Shown: piece after piece, positions 1 through 9,349 of the stretch
Numbering within the stretch: position 1 is the stretch's first letter
How the letters are laid out: each line of letters begins with the position of its first letter
NCBI RefSeq assembly: GCF_029210485.1
Contig: NZ_JARGET010000003.1
Location: forward strand, 273,953-337,952
DNA length: 64,000 bases
Direction: 5' to 3'
Source: Hoeflea sp. YIM 152468
GTDB taxonomy: Bacteria > Pseudomonadota > Alphaproteobacteria > Rhizobiales > Rhizobiaceae
Translations under genes and position numbers: made by a program
The notes under the pieces: generated by a model
Databases searched by the model: none
Told to the model about the DNA's origin: nothing
The model's input: the letters and a program-made list of their open reading frames with translations, nothing else

Positions 1-301
1 GGACGCGCAGGGCGTATCACTGGCCGCACCGGATCGCGCCGGGATGGAAGAGGGCCGCAAGGTTGTCTTCGGCATCAGGCCAGAGCATCTCGAACTCGAT
101 GAAACCGGCTTTGAGGCAAAGGTCGCGGTGGTCGAGCCCACCGGATCGGAAACCCATCTGGTGCTCCGGGCTGCAGGCCGGGACATCATCGCCGTGTTCC
201 GAGAGCGCCACGCCTTCCGGCCGGGCGATACGATCCGGTTGAAACCACGCCCGGAGATGGTGCACATGTTTGACGCAGAAAGCGGACTACGGCTGGATTG
301 A
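1..301 (+). CDS. Sugar ABC transporter ATP-binding protein, C-terminal fragment
   Basis: The window opens inside this gene; the reading frame begins at base 2 and stops at 299-301. What remains is about 99 residues corresponding to the regulatory TOBE/OB-fold end of a UgpC/MalK-type ATPase, including the characteristic GIRPEHL motif and a following beta-rich section with VVEPTGSETHL. The Walker motifs lie off the left edge. This subunit energises import of a sugar or polyol at the inner face of the membrane. It precedes a mutarotase and a ribokinase-like gene on the same strand, so the operon probably imports and activates a free sugar; the identity of the sugar cannot be read from this fragment. 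Confidence 0.9.
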   Translation, partial: DAQGVSLAAPDRAGMEEGRKVVFGIRPEHLELDETGFEAKVAVVEPTGSETHLVLRAAGRDIIAVFRERHAFRPGDTIRLKPRPEMVHMFDAESGLRLD

Positions 302-364
302 CCCAACCGGCGCAGCAAACCGGCAAAGCCGGCGCCCGGGAAGAAAAGCACGAAGGAGGATTGC

Positions 365-817
365 ATGCTCAAGGGACTGGACCCGCGATTGAACGCCGAG
401 GTGCTCTACGCGCTTCGCGCCATGGGCCATGGCGATACGCTGATTGTCGCCGACACCAATTTTCCGTCCGATTCCATCGCCCGGCAGACTGTCGTCGGCG
501 ATCTTCTGCGGATGGACAATCTGACGGCGGCGGAAGCCGTCGAGGCCATCCTTTCGGTGCTGCCGCTCGACACTTTTGTCGATGACTTTGCAGGCCGCAT
601 GGAGATCGTCGGCAATCCCGGGGAAATTCCCCCGGTGCAAGCGGAAGTCCAGACCGCGATCGATGCGGCCGAAGGTCAGCCGCGCCCGATGGTCAGCATT
701 GAACGCTTCGCCTTTTACGATCTGGCCAAACAGGCCTATGCAGTGATCCAGACAGGAGAACGACGGTTCTATGGCTGTTTCATGTTGCGCAAGGGCGTCA
801 TCCCGCCGGAAGGGTAG
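365..817 (+). CDS. fucU: FucU/RbsD-family sugar mutarotase
   Basis: A 150-residue protein of the RbsD/FucU family, which interconverts the alpha and beta anomers of a sugar such as L-fucose or D-ribose in the cytoplasm. The N-terminus (MLKGLDPRL, then the MGHGD motif with the conserved His) is closer to FucU than to RbsD, and the family tail ERRFYGCFMLRKGVI is present. The length is typical. A strong ribosome binding site, ggagga, sits at 355-360, five bases before the ATG. It lies between an ABC ATPase and a ribokinase-like gene, so it probably serves the sugar imported by that system. Assignment to L-fucose rather than ribose is inferred from similarity only. Confidence 0.85.
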   Translation: MLKGLDPRLNAEVLYALRAMGHGDTLIVADTNFPSDSIARQTVVGDLLRMDNLTAAEAVEAILSVLPLDTFVDDFAGRMEIVGNPGEIPPVQAEVQTAIDAAEGQPRPMVSIERFAFYDLAKQAYAVIQTGERRFYGCFMLRKGVIPPEG

Positions 818-827
818 AGGCAGCACC

Positions 828-1748
828 ATGACAAATGTGGTCATTCTCGGCGTTTTCGTTGCCGACACAGCCTACCGTGCCGCCCGTGCCCCACAGATGG
901 GCGAAACCATCATGGGCGAGAGTTTCAAGCTGGGGCCCGGCGGCAAGGGATCCAACCAGGCCGTGGCTTCGGCCAGAGCCGGGGCCGAAACCCACTTCAT
1001 AACCCGGCTTGGGCGCGACACCTTTGCCGAAATGGCGCTCAAGACCTGGGCGGATGCGGGCGTCACGCCTGCGGTCACCCAGCATGATGACGGCTACACC
1101 GGTGCTGCCTACATCTTTATCGAGGCGGCAACCGGCAACAATGCGATTATTGTCTGTCCCGGCGTGGCCGGCTCGATTTCCCCGACCGACATTGTTGCGC
1201 ACAGCGATCTGATCGGACAGGCCACGGTATTCGTCACCCAGCTCGAACAGCCGATGGATGCGGCAATGCAGGCCCTGCAAATCGCCCGGACCGGCGGTGC
1301 AATAACCATTCTCAATCCGGCGCCCGCGGCCACCCTGCCCGACGGCATGCTGGCGCTGTGCGATTACCTGACCCCCAACGAAACCGAAGCCGAAGCCCTG
1401 ACCGGCATCGCTGTGACCAGCCTCGAAGACGCCACCGTGGCGGCATCGGCGTTGACCCGAATGGGGGCCCGGGCGGTGGTCGTCACACTGGGCGAAAAGG
1501 GTGCGCTTTACCATGCCAATGGAAAGAGCGTTCACGTGCCGGCTTTCAATGCCGGCCCGGTGGTCGAAACCACCGGCGCCGGCGATGCCTTCAACGGCGG
1601 CTTCGCGGCGGCGCTGGCCTCCGGCATGGATCCGGCCGGCGCCGTCAGGTTCGGCTGTGCCACTGCCTCGATTTCGGTCACCCGGCCAGGCACGGCCCCC
1701 TCGATGCCGTCGCTCACCGAGATAACCGAGCTTCTGGCGCGCCAGTGA
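828..1748 (+). CDS. Ribokinase-like PfkB carbohydrate kinase
   Basis: A 306-residue PfkB-family kinase that would phosphorylate a sugar with ATP. The N-terminal PfkB signature is clear (LGPGGKGSNQA with the two-glycine motif), as is the C-terminal anion-hole and catalytic-base signature (TTGAGDAFNGGF near residue 250). The frame is open upstream, but the ATG at 828 is preferred: it gives the family's usual length and follows the mutarotase stop by 11 bases. With the preceding mutarotase and ABC ATPase it forms a likely uptake-anomerisation-phosphorylation operon. Ribokinase is the closest description; the true substrate could be another pentose or deoxysugar. Confidence 0.85.
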   Translation: MTNVVILGVFVADTAYRAARAPQMGETIMGESFKLGPGGKGSNQAVASARAGAETHFITRLGRDTFAEMALKTWADAGVTPAVTQHDDGYTGAAYIFIEAATGNNAIIVCPGVAGSISPTDIVAHSDLIGQATVFVTQLEQPMDAAMQALQIARTGGAITILNPAPAATLPDGMLALCDYLTPNETEAEALTGIAVTSLEDATVAASALTRMGARAVVVTLGEKGALYHANGKSVHVPAFNAGPVVETTGAGDAFNGGFAAALASGMDPAGAVRFGCATASISVTRPGTAPSMPSLTEITELLARQ

Positions 1749-1961
1749 TGGCCGGCCCATGGCGTCACGACCCTTGGTAAGGTGACGCCGACAGGGCACC
1801 TCATCCAGCATGCCTTGTCATGACGTCGGACCGCTGATCCGGGATACAGCCCGGCACTTGATCGCATGGCTCGGCCAGCAGTGGCAATTCACCGGTCTCG
1901 ACACAGGAACGCTGCCTGAAACACGGTCAAATGCCCAAACGATGACTTGGTTTGACGACAC

Positions 1962-3266
1962 ATGAGACCAGGCGGTCTGACCCCGATGGAAACGGGCGGA
2001 CATAATATGCTAGCTTTGATTCATGATCCGGGAACCAGCATCATGGCTGGCCAGCGAGGCCGACAGACGATGATTATGCACCACAATCTCTATCTGATTG
2101 CGCTGTCGATCATCGTTGCCATTCAAGCCAGTTATGTCGGTTTAAACCTCGCCCTGCGGATCCCCGGCGCCTTCGCGCTCAATCGCCGGGCTTTGATCGC
2201 GGCTTCGGCAATCACCCTGTCTGTCGGTATATGGAGCATGCATTTCATCGGTATGCTGTCGATGGATATGGCTGCGGACGTCGACTATCTGGTGCTGCCG
2301 ACATTGCTGTCCTTGCTGCTTTGCGTGCTGGTGACCGGCATTGCCGTCTATCTCGCAAGCCTGCGATCCCGGCACCTGCTGATATTCGCGGCGGGTGTGA
2401 TGGGGCTGGGGATAGCCACGATGCACTATGTCGGCATGATCGCGCTGAATTCCAGTGCCCGCATGACCTATGATCCGGTCTATGTCGTTGGCAGCTTTGC
2501 AATCGCGGTGACAGCCTCGGGTCTGGCGCTGTGGTTGGCATTTTCGGCTGAACGGCGGCCGCCGCTTTTCCTTTGCGCCACCTTTCTCGGCTGCGCCGTG
2601 TCCGGAATGCACTACTCAGCGATGGAAGGCACCAGTTTCGATTTTTCTTTTGCGGCGCAGGGCGCGCCGACCTCGTTCATGTCGAGCGATACCCTTGCGG
2701 TGATTGTCAGTGTCGTGGCCTTTGCGATTTCCGGAATCTTCATGCTGACACTGGTGCCGAAGCGAATGGCGAACACCAGGAACCATGCCGGCCTGAAGGC
2801 GGGAGAAGACAATACAGATGATTTCAATGACGCCGTGCTTGATCACACCAAGGGCCTGGCAAGGCCGGTCGATGCCACAGCCAGCGCCACGGCGGATATG
2901 GTTTCGGACAATCTGCTGCCGATCGAGAAGAACGGAAACCGGTTTCACATCGCTGCCAGCGAAGTGATCTCGGTGCATGCCAACGCCCATTACACCTATG
3001 TCTTCAACGGGCGCGACGACCTTTTCTGCACTCTCTCGATCAGTGACATTTTCGAGCGCCTGCCAAAGCCCGAATTCTACCGGACCCATCGCAGCTATAT
3101 CGTCAATCTCGCCCATGTGGACCGGGTGAAGAAATCCGGTGATGCCGCGATTGCGGAGTTGAACTCGCCGGTGCGGCGGACGGTGCCGATCAGCCGTGCC
3201 CGCGTGGCCGATCTTCGACAGCAACTGGCCGCGTATCAGACCCGCGCACATACCGGCGTGCTCTGA
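1962..3266 (+). CDS. coxC: CoxC: MHYT-domain membrane sensor with LytTR DNA-binding domain
   Basis: A 434-residue membrane-bound transcription regulator. An N-terminal MHYT domain has about seven hydrophobic helices and three Met-His motifs at residues 93-94, 154-155 and 216-217; MHYT modules are proposed to bind copper and sense diatomic gases. A linker of about 60 polar residues follows, then a C-terminal LytTR DNA-binding domain (about residues 320-425, with FYRTHRSYIVN). This architecture and its place directly before coxM match CoxC of form I CO dehydrogenase clusters. The start is uncertain: internal ATGs at 2043 and 2070 (just before the first helix) are also plausible. A triple direct repeat downstream of this gene, before coxM, is its natural candidate target. 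Confidence 0.88.
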   Translation: MRPGGLTPMETGGHNMLALIHDPGTSIMAGQRGRQTMIMHHNLYLIALSIIVAIQASYVGLNLALRIPGAFALNRRALIAASAITLSVGIWSMHFIGMLSMDMAADVDYLVLPTLLSLLLCVLVTGIAVYLASLRSRHLLIFAAGVMGLGIATMHYVGMIALNSSARMTYDPVYVVGSFAIAVTASGLALWLAFSAERRPPLFLCATFLGCAVSGMHYSAMEGTSFDFSFAAQGAPTSFMSSDTLAVIVSVVAFAISGIFMLTLVPKRMANTRNHAGLKAGEDNTDDFNDAVLDHTKGLARPVDATASATADMVSDNLLPIEKNGNRFHIAASEVISVHANAHYTYVFNGRDDLFCTLSISDIFERLPKPEFYRTHRSYIVNLAHVDRVKKSGDAAIAELNSPVRRTVPISRARVADLRQQLAAYQTRAHTGVL

Positions 3267-3286
3267 ATTTAGGTCACCATTGTTGA

Positions 3287-3339
3287 CGCAGTTCGTGCAG
3301 ATATACCGTATTTCATGCAAATAAGCGGCGTTCATGCAA
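3287..3339 (+). promoter_or_regulatory. Three phased direct repeats upstream of coxM
   Basis: Three copies of the unit CG-N3-TTC-R-TGCA-R begin at 3287, 3307 and 3326, so they are spaced 20 and 19 bases, close to two helical turns, on one face of the DNA. The second and third copies share TTCATGCAA exactly; the first reads TTCGTGCAG. LytTR regulators are known to bind direct repeats with about this phasing, and a LytTR gene (coxC) ends 20 bases upstream. The array ends 123 bases before the coxM start codon. Its role as a CO-responsive activator site is inference. Confidence 0.65.
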
Positions 3340-3462
3340 CCATGGCTGGTTTGCAGCACTGCAATGTCCTCTTGTGTGAGCAATTGGCCGCCCGTCGGGA
3401 AATCAGTTCTCCAGCTCATTGAATGACAGGGTTTGAATTGCCAAGCTTTGGGAGGAGCTAGA

Positions 3463-4329
3463 ATGATACCAGGCACATTCGATTACCATCGTCCTGCGAC
3501 CATTGAAGATGCGGTGGCCCTGCTATCCAGACTGGGCGAGGACGCCAACATCCTCGCGGGCGGTCACAGTCTGATCCCCCTGATGAAGACTCGGCTGGCT
3601 TCGCCGGACCATCTTGTGGATCTTTCCGGTATCGGCAACCTCAAGGGCATCAAGGTCGAGGGCGACACCCTCATCATTGGCGCCATGACCACGCAATTCG
3701 AGTTGATCGCATCGGAGGCGCTTGAGCGGCATGTTCCGATCATTGCCGAGACGTCGCGGCTGATCGCCGACCCGCAAATCCGCTACAAGGGGACATTCGG
3801 CGGCAATCTCGCCAATGGCGATCCCGGCAACGACATGCCGGCTCTGATGTTGTGCCTGGGAGCGACCTATTCTGTGACCGGCCCGGAAGGCAGCCGTCAA
3901 ATCGCGGCGCGCGACTTCTACCAGGGCGCCTATTTCACCTCACTTGAGCATGGCGAGATCCTGACCTCGGTCAGCATCCCGATTCCGGCCGCAGGGCACG
4001 GCTATGCCTATGAAAAGCTCAAGCGCAAGGTGGGCGACTACGCCACGGCAGCGGCTGCCGTTGTCATCACCATGGCCGACGGCAAGTGCACCAGCGCCTC
4101 CATCGGCCTGACCAACGTCTCCGATACCCCGCTTCTCGCTTCCGGCGCCGCCGCCGCACTGGTGGGCACCAGCCTCGACAGGACATCGGTCGACGCCGCC
4201 GTGCTCGCCGCTGAAGTGATCACAAGCCCGGCGTCCGACATGCGCGGACCTGCCGCGTATCGCACGAAAATGGCAGGCGTCATGGTGCGGCGCGCGCTTG
4301 AGCGGGCTCAGTCCCGCGCCAAAGGTTGA
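3463..4329 (+). CDS. coxM: Aerobic CO dehydrogenase medium (FAD) subunit CoxM
   Basis: A 288-residue flavoprotein subunit that takes electrons from the iron-sulfur subunit and passes them to the quinone pool or another acceptor. The FAD-binding motifs AGGHS (32-36) and TFGGN (111-115) are at the positions expected for CoxM, and the length equals that of the Oligotropha protein. The start at 3463 is supported by a strong ggaggagc site just upstream; the frame is open ten codons further but without such a site. The gene order M-S-L is that of form I CO dehydrogenases. The gene ends 12 bases before coxS. Confidence 0.95.
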   Translation: MIPGTFDYHRPATIEDAVALLSRLGEDANILAGGHSLIPLMKTRLASPDHLVDLSGIGNLKGIKVEGDTLIIGAMTTQFELIASEALERHVPIIAETSRLIADPQIRYKGTFGGNLANGDPGNDMPALMLCLGATYSVTGPEGSRQIAARDFYQGAYFTSLEHGEILTSVSIPIPAAGHGYAYEKLKRKVGDYATAAAAVVITMADGKCTSASIGLTNVSDTPLLASGAAAALVGTSLDRTSVDAAVLAAEVITSPASDMRGPAAYRTKMAGVMVRRALERAQSRAKG

Positions 4330-4341
4330 GGGGGAATTCCA

Positions 4342-4842
4342 ATGACAAAATCGCATATCGAACTGACGATCAACGGCAAGAAGGTGGAAGCGCTGGTTGA
4401 ACCGCGCACCTTGCTGATCCACTTCCTGCGGGAGCAGCAGAACCTGACCGGCGCCCATATCGGCTGCGATACCGGCCATTGCGGCGCCTGCACCGTCGAT
4501 ATGGACGACATGTCGGTCAAGAGCTGCATGACATTCGCAGTGCAAGCCCATGGCACCGAGATCACCACCATCGAAGGGGTCGCCCATGCGGATGGCACGC
4601 TGAGCGCGCTGCAGGAAGGGTTTCGCATGATGCATGGCCTGCAGTGTGGCTTCTGCACGCCCGGCATGATCCTGCGGGCGCACCGTCTGCTGCAGGAAAA
4701 TCCGACGCCGACCGAGGATGAAATCCGGCATGGCATCTCCGGCAATCTTTGCCGTTGCACGGGCTACGTCAACATCGTCAAGTCCATCCAGTATGCCGCC
4801 GCGAAAATCAACGGGACCCCGTTCCAGGAGGCCGCAGAATGA
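4342..4842 (+). CDS. coxS: Aerobic CO dehydrogenase small (2Fe-2S) subunit CoxS
   Basis: A 166-residue subunit carrying two [2Fe-2S] clusters that relay electrons from the Cu-Mo site to FAD. The plant-ferredoxin-type cluster is ligated by C42, C47, C50 and C62, and the second cluster by C102, C105, C137 and C139; all eight are present. The length is the same as in the characterised Oligotropha subunit. The stop overlaps the coxL start (ATGA), which suggests translational coupling. Confidence 0.96.
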   Translation: MTKSHIELTINGKKVEALVEPRTLLIHFLREQQNLTGAHIGCDTGHCGACTVDMDDMSVKSCMTFAVQAHGTEITTIEGVAHADGTLSALQEGFRMMHGLQCGFCTPGMILRAHRLLQENPTPTEDEIRHGISGNLCRCTGYVNIVKSIQYAAAKINGTPFQEAAE

Positions 4843-7268
4843 ACGACCAGACCAAGATTGATCAGGACCGCGCCGAGCGCACCGAAAAACTCCAGGGCAT
4901 GGGCTGCAAGCGCAAGCGGGTCGAAGATGTCCGCTTCACGCAAGGCAAGGGCAGCTATGTCGATGACCTGAAACTGCCCGGCATGCTGTTTGGCGATTTT
5001 GTCCGCTCGCCCCATGCGCATGCGCGAATCAAGAGCATCGACACCAGCCGTGCGAAAGCTCTGCCGGGCGTTGTTGCGGTGCTGACCGCCGCCGATCTCA
5101 AGCCGCTGGGTCTGCATTACATGCCGACATTGGCCGGTGACGTGCAGGCGGTTCTGGCTGAAGAGAAAGTGCTGTTCCAGAACCAGGAAGTGGCCTTCGT
5201 CATTGCCGAAGACCGCTATATTGCGTCGGACGCCACGGAACTCGTCGATGTCGAATACGAAGCGCTGCCGTGCATCGTCGATCCGTTCAAGTCGATGCTG
5301 CCCGACGCGCCGATCCTGCGCGAGGACATTCAGGATAAGATGGAGGGCGCCCACGGCCCGCGCAAACATCCCAACCACATTTTCGAATGGAAGATCGGCG
5401 ACAAGGAGGCCACAGACGCGGTCTTCGCCAATGCCGATGTCACGATCAAGGAAATGCTGGTCGATCACCGCACCCATCCCTCGCCGCTGGAAACCTGCCA
5501 GTCGGTGGCCTCCTTCGACAAGGTCAAGGGCGAGCTGACACTTTGGGGCACCTTTCAGGCGCCGCACGTCATTCGCACCGTTGTTTCGCTGATTTCAGGC
5601 CTGCCGGAGCACAAGATCCACGTCATCGCGCCCGATATCGGCGGCGGCTTCGGCAACAAGGTCGGTGCTTACGCCGGCTATGTCTGCTCGGTTGTCGGCT
5701 CCATCGTGCTGGGCGTGCCGGTCAAATGGGTCGAGGACCGGATGGAGAACCTCTCGGCCACGTCGTTTGCCCGTGATTACCACATGACCACCGAACTTGC
5801 CGCCACGAAGGACGGCAGGATCCAGGCCATGCGCGTGCATGTGCTGGCCGACCATGGCGCCTTTGACGCCTGCGCCGATCCGTCGAAATGGCCCGCCGGG
5901 TTCATGAACATCTGCACCGGCTCCTACGACATCCCGACCGCGCATCTGGCGGTTGACGGTGTCTATACCAACAAGGCGTCGGGCGGTGTGGCCTATCGCT
6001 GCTCGTTCCGCGTCACCGAAGCCGCCTTCGCCATCGAGCGGGCGGTGGAACTGCTGGCGCAGAAGCTCGGCATGGATGCGGCGGAGTTGCGCATCAAGAA
6101 CTTCATCAAACCCGAGCAGTTCCCCTACCAGTCGGCGCTGGGCTGGGAATATGACAGCGGCGACTATCACACCGCCATGAAGAAGGCGATGGACACCATT
6201 GGCTACACCGAACTGCGCGAAGAGCAGGCGAAGAAACGCGAGGCCTTCAAGCGCGGCGAGACCCGCGAGCTGATGGGTATCGGCATCTCGTTCTTCACCG
6301 AGATCGTTGGTGCCGGGCCCGCCAAGAACTGCGACATTCTCGGCATCGCCATGTTCGATTCCGCCGAAATCCGCATCCATCCCACCGGTTCGGTGATTGC
6401 CCGCATGGGCACCAAGAGCCAGGGTCAGGGCCACGAAACCACCTACGCCCAGATCATCGCCACCGAAATCGGCATTCCTGCCGACGACATCATGGTCGAG
6501 GAAGGCAACACCGACACTGCGCCCTATGGTCTTGGCACCTACGGCTCACGCTCCACACCTGTCGCCGGTGCGGCGACGGCGGTCGCGGCCCGCAAGATCA
6601 AGGCGAAGGCGCAGATGATCGCCGCCCACATGATGGAGGTACATGAGGGCGATCTGGAATGGGATGTCGACCGCTTCCGGGTCAAGGGATTGCCGGAGAA
6701 ATTCAAGACCATGAAGGAGATCGCCTGGGCAGCCTACAATGCGCCTCCACCGAACATGGAGCCGGGCCTTGAAGCGGTGAACTATTACGAGCCGCCGAAC
6801 ATGACCTATCCATTCGGCGCCTATTTCTGCGTCATGGACATCGATGTTGATACCGGTGTCGCCAAAACCCGGCGCTTCTACGCGCTCGATGATTGCGGCA
6901 CGCGGATCAATCCGATGATCATCGAGGGCCAGGTTCACGGCGGTCTGACCGAAGCCTTTGCCTGCGCCATGGGCCAGGAAATCCGCTACGACGAGCAGGG
7001 CAATGTCATGGGCGCGTCGTTCATGGATTTCTTCCTGCCCACCGCCGTGGAGACGCCTCACTGGGAAACCGACCACACTGTCACCCCGTCGCCGCACCAT
7101 CCGATTGGCGCCAAGGGTGTGGGTGAAAGTCCGCATGTCGGCGGTGTGCCATGTTTCTCCAACGCCGTGAATGATGCCTATGCTTTCCTCGGCGCCGGTC
7201 ATATCCAGATGCCGCATGATGCCTGGCGTCTCTGGACCGTCGGCGAGAAGCTGGGTCTGCACACATAG
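4839..7268 (+). CDS. coxL: Aerobic CO dehydrogenase large (Mo-Cu) subunit CoxL, form I
   Basis: The catalytic subunit, 809 residues, oxidises CO to CO2 at a molybdenum-copper site bound to molybdopterin cytosine dinucleotide. The diagnostic form I motif AYRCSFR puts the Cu-binding cysteine at residue 388; Q240 and the catalytic E763 (in GVGESP) also fall at the exact residue numbers of the Oligotropha enzyme, so the two align without net gaps up to that point. Form II relatives carry AYRGAGR instead, so this is a bona fide CO dehydrogenase by sequence. The start at 4839 overlaps the coxS stop; the 30 further codons open upstream lie inside coxS and are rejected. Confidence 0.97.
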   Translation: MNDQTKIDQDRAERTEKLQGMGCKRKRVEDVRFTQGKGSYVDDLKLPGMLFGDFVRSPHAHARIKSIDTSRAKALPGVVAVLTAADLKPLGLHYMPTLAGDVQAVLAEEKVLFQNQEVAFVIAEDRYIASDATELVDVEYEALPCIVDPFKSMLPDAPILREDIQDKMEGAHGPRKHPNHIFEWKIGDKEATDAVFANADVTIKEMLVDHRTHPSPLETCQSVASFDKVKGELTLWGTFQAPHVIRTVVSLISGLPEHKIHVIAPDIGGGFGNKVGAYAGYVCSVVGSIVLGVPVKWVEDRMENLSATSFARDYHMTTELAATKDGRIQAMRVHVLADHGAFDACADPSKWPAGFMNICTGSYDIPTAHLAVDGVYTNKASGGVAYRCSFRVTEAAFAIERAVELLAQKLGMDAAELRIKNFIKPEQFPYQSALGWEYDSGDYHTAMKKAMDTIGYTELREEQAKKREAFKRGETRELMGIGISFFTEIVGAGPAKNCDILGIAMFDSAEIRIHPTGSVIARMGTKSQGQGHETTYAQIIATEIGIPADDIMVEEGNTDTAPYGLGTYGSRSTPVAGAATAVAARKIKAKAQMIAAHMMEVHEGDLEWDVDRFRVKGLPEKFKTMKEIAWAAYNAPPPNMEPGLEAVNYYEPPNMTYPFGAYFCVMDIDVDTGVAKTRRFYALDDCGTRINPMIIEGQVHGGLTEAFACAMGQEIRYDEQGNVMGASFMDFFLPTAVETPHWETDHTVTPSPHHPIGAKGVGESPHVGGVPCFSNAVNDAYAFLGAGHIQMPHDAWRLWTVGEKLGLHT

Positions 7269-7284
7269 GGTCAGGAAGCCGCCG

Positions 7285-8160
7285 GTGAAAATTCCTCAGG
7301 AAAAGGTCGCCATGCAATTGGCCGCGGTCGGGTATATCCCCGATCGCGACCTGGCGACGGCGTTGTGGTTGATGGCAAGTCTCAAGCGGCCGTTGCTGCT
7401 CGAAGGCGAAGCCGGCGTCGGCAAGACCGAAGTGGCGCGGGCCCTGGCCCTTGCCCACGATACCAAACTGATCCGGCTGCAATGCTACGAGGGTCTCGAC
7501 CAGAGCGCGGCCTTGTATGAATGGAACTATCAGCGTCAGTTGCTGGCCATCAAGGCGCGCGAAGGCACCGATGCGTCTGCGGTCGAAGAGCATATCTTCA
7601 GTGAGGCCTATCTGCTGGAGCGACCGTTGTTGGCCGCGATCCGGCAGGAGAAGCCCCCGGTTCTGCTGATCGACGAGGTCGATCGGGCCGACGAGGAGTT
7701 TGAGGCGTTTCTGCTCGAACTGCTTTCGGATTTCCAGGTTTCAATTCCGGAACTGGGAACCATCACAGCGACCAGCATCCCCCGCGTCATCCTGACCTCG
7801 AACGGCACCCGCGAACTCAGTGACGCCCTGCGCCGGCGCTGCCTCTATCATTATGTCGACTATCCCGATGTTGACCGCGAGGCCCGGATCATCCTGTCGC
7901 GCCTGCCCGGCATCGACACCGATCTGGCGTTGCAGATCGCCAATATGGTCAGCCTGATCCGCAAGGAAGACCTGCGCAAGACACCAGGCGTTGCCGAAAC
8001 GCTCGACTGGGCGGCGACACTCGCCGGGCTGGAGATCCGCCATCTGCACGATGAACCGGAGGCGGTGCATGAGACGCTGATGTGCCTGATCAAGACGGTC
8101 GAGGACACATCCCGCATGACCCGTGAGGTCAGCGACCGTCTGCTTGGCAAGGTGGCCTGA
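7285..8160 (+). CDS. coxD: CoxD: MoxR-type AAA+ ATPase for Cu-Mo site maturation
   Basis: An AAA+ ATPase of the MoxR family, about 291 residues, known to be needed to insert sulfur and copper into the CO dehydrogenase active site. Walker A (GEAGVGKT, residues 41-48) and Walker B (VLLIDEVDRAD) are intact, and an arginine-rich sensor section (ALRRRCLYHY) follows. Two starts are possible: GTG at 7285, used here because it gives the family length, and ATG at 7312, which has the better ribosome binding site (aggaaaagg). It follows coxL by 16 bases and is followed by coxE one base after its stop. Confidence 0.92.
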   Translation: MKIPQEKVAMQLAAVGYIPDRDLATALWLMASLKRPLLLEGEAGVGKTEVARALALAHDTKLIRLQCYEGLDQSAALYEWNYQRQLLAIKAREGTDASAVEEHIFSEAYLLERPLLAAIRQEKPPVLLIDEVDRADEEFEAFLLELLSDFQVSIPELGTITATSIPRVILTSNGTRELSDALRRRCLYHYVDYPDVDREARIILSRLPGIDTDLALQIANMVSLIRKEDLRKTPGVAETLDWAATLAGLEIRHLHDEPEAVHETLMCLIKTVEDTSRMTREVSDRLLGKVA

Positions 8161-8161
8161 G

Positions 8162-9349
8162 ATGAGCGTCGCGCTGGCAACACAAAACCCGCTCGGCGCC
8201 GCTGCCAGAACGCAACTCAATGGCTTCGCTCAGATCTTGCGCGACAACGGATTTGTCGTCGGTCTGGCTGAAACCCGCGATGCCTTGATGATCCTCAGCA
8301 GCAAGAATGCTGCGCGGGCCTCGCGGCTGCGGGCAAGCCTGAAAACACTGTTCTGCAGCCGGCAATCAGACTGGCAGAAATTCGACGAGCTGTTCGATGC
8401 CTACTGGTTGAGCCACGGCATGAAATCTGCGACCCGCATCTCGGGGGCACCACAAAAATCGCCGACCGGCCTGCAAACTCAAGCAGCAGGCCGGCGCGGT
8501 TTCGGTGAAAGCGATCAGGCCGACCATGTCGAGCGCGGCGAAGGCAGCGAAGTCTCCGAGACCGGTCAGTCCAAGCGCGAAGGCGCCTCACGGACCGAGC
8601 TTCTGTCGACAACGGATTTCCGTCATCTTTCGCAACCGGAAGATCTGGCCGCTGCGCACGACCTCGCCGAGCGTCTTGCCAAGAGCATGCGCGCGCGGCT
8701 GACGCGCCGGATGCATGCGCGGCGCACCGGCCAGAGGCTCGATCTGCGGCGGACCATTCACAAGAGCATCGCCCAGGGCGGCACGCCGCTGCAACTGATC
8801 CAGCGCAAGCGCAAGGACAAGCCATTGCGGCTTGTGGTGCTGCTCGATGCATCGGGCTCGATGAACCTCTATTCGGCGGTGTTCCTGCGTTTCATGCACG
8901 GCGTTCTCGACAGTTTTCGCGAAGCCGAAGCCTTCGTCTTCCACACCCGCCTGATTCACATCTCGCCGGCGCTGAAGGAACGCAATCCGCAGCGGGCCAT
9001 GGAGCGGATGTCGCTGCTGGCCCAGGGCACCGGCGGCGGAACCCGGATCGGCGCAAGCCTCGCCAGCTTCAATCGCTGGCATGCCAAGCGCTGCATTCAT
9101 TCGCGCACCTGTGTGATGATCGTTTCGGATGGCTACGACACCGGGCCGGCAGAAAATCTGGGTGTCGAGATGCAGGCCTTGCGCCGCCGCTGCCGCCGCA
9201 TTGCCTGGCTCAACCCGATGATCGGCTGGCACGGCTATGCCCCGGAGGCCGCTGGCATGAAGGCCGCCTTGCCCCATATCGATCTGTTCGCTCCAGCCCA
9301 CAATCTGGAAAGCCTCAAAGCTCTTGAACCCTATCTGGCGAGGATATGA
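8162..9349 (+). CDS. coxE: CoxE: von Willebrand factor A-domain maturation protein
   Basis: A 395-residue protein with a C-terminal von Willebrand A domain. The metal-ion-dependent adhesion site is visible as DASGS at residues 229-233, with the later SDGYDTG loop. The N-terminal half has a polar, low-complexity stretch (about residues 100-145). CoxE works with the MoxR ATPase CoxD in assembling the Cu-Mo centre, as in other MoxR-VWA pairs. The ATG at 8162 comes directly after the coxD stop, while the stop overlaps the coxF start, so coxD, coxE and coxF form a tightly coupled block. Confidence 0.92.
   Translation: MSVALATQNPLGAAARTQLNGFAQILRDNGFVVGLAETRDALMILSSKNAARASRLRASLKTLFCSRQSDWQKFDELFDAYWLSHGMKSATRISGAPQKSPTGLQTQAAGRRGFGESDQADHVERGEGSEVSETGQSKREGASRTELLSTTDFRHLSQPEDLAAAHDLAERLAKSMRARLTRRMHARRTGQRLDLRRTIHKSIAQGGTPLQLIQRKRKDKPLRLVVLLDASGSMNLYSAVFLRFMHGVLDSFREAEAFVFHTRLIHISPALKERNPQRAMERMSLLAQGTGGGTRIGASLASFNRWHAKRCIHSRTCVMIVSDGYDTGPAENLGVEMQALRRRCRRIAWLNPMIGWHGYAPEAAGMKAALPHIDLFAPAHNLESLKALEPYLARI

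Noticed and set aside
798..1811. 337-codon minus-strand frame across the ribokinase-like gene
   Set aside because: Glycine/arginine-rich shadow of a well-supported kinase gene.
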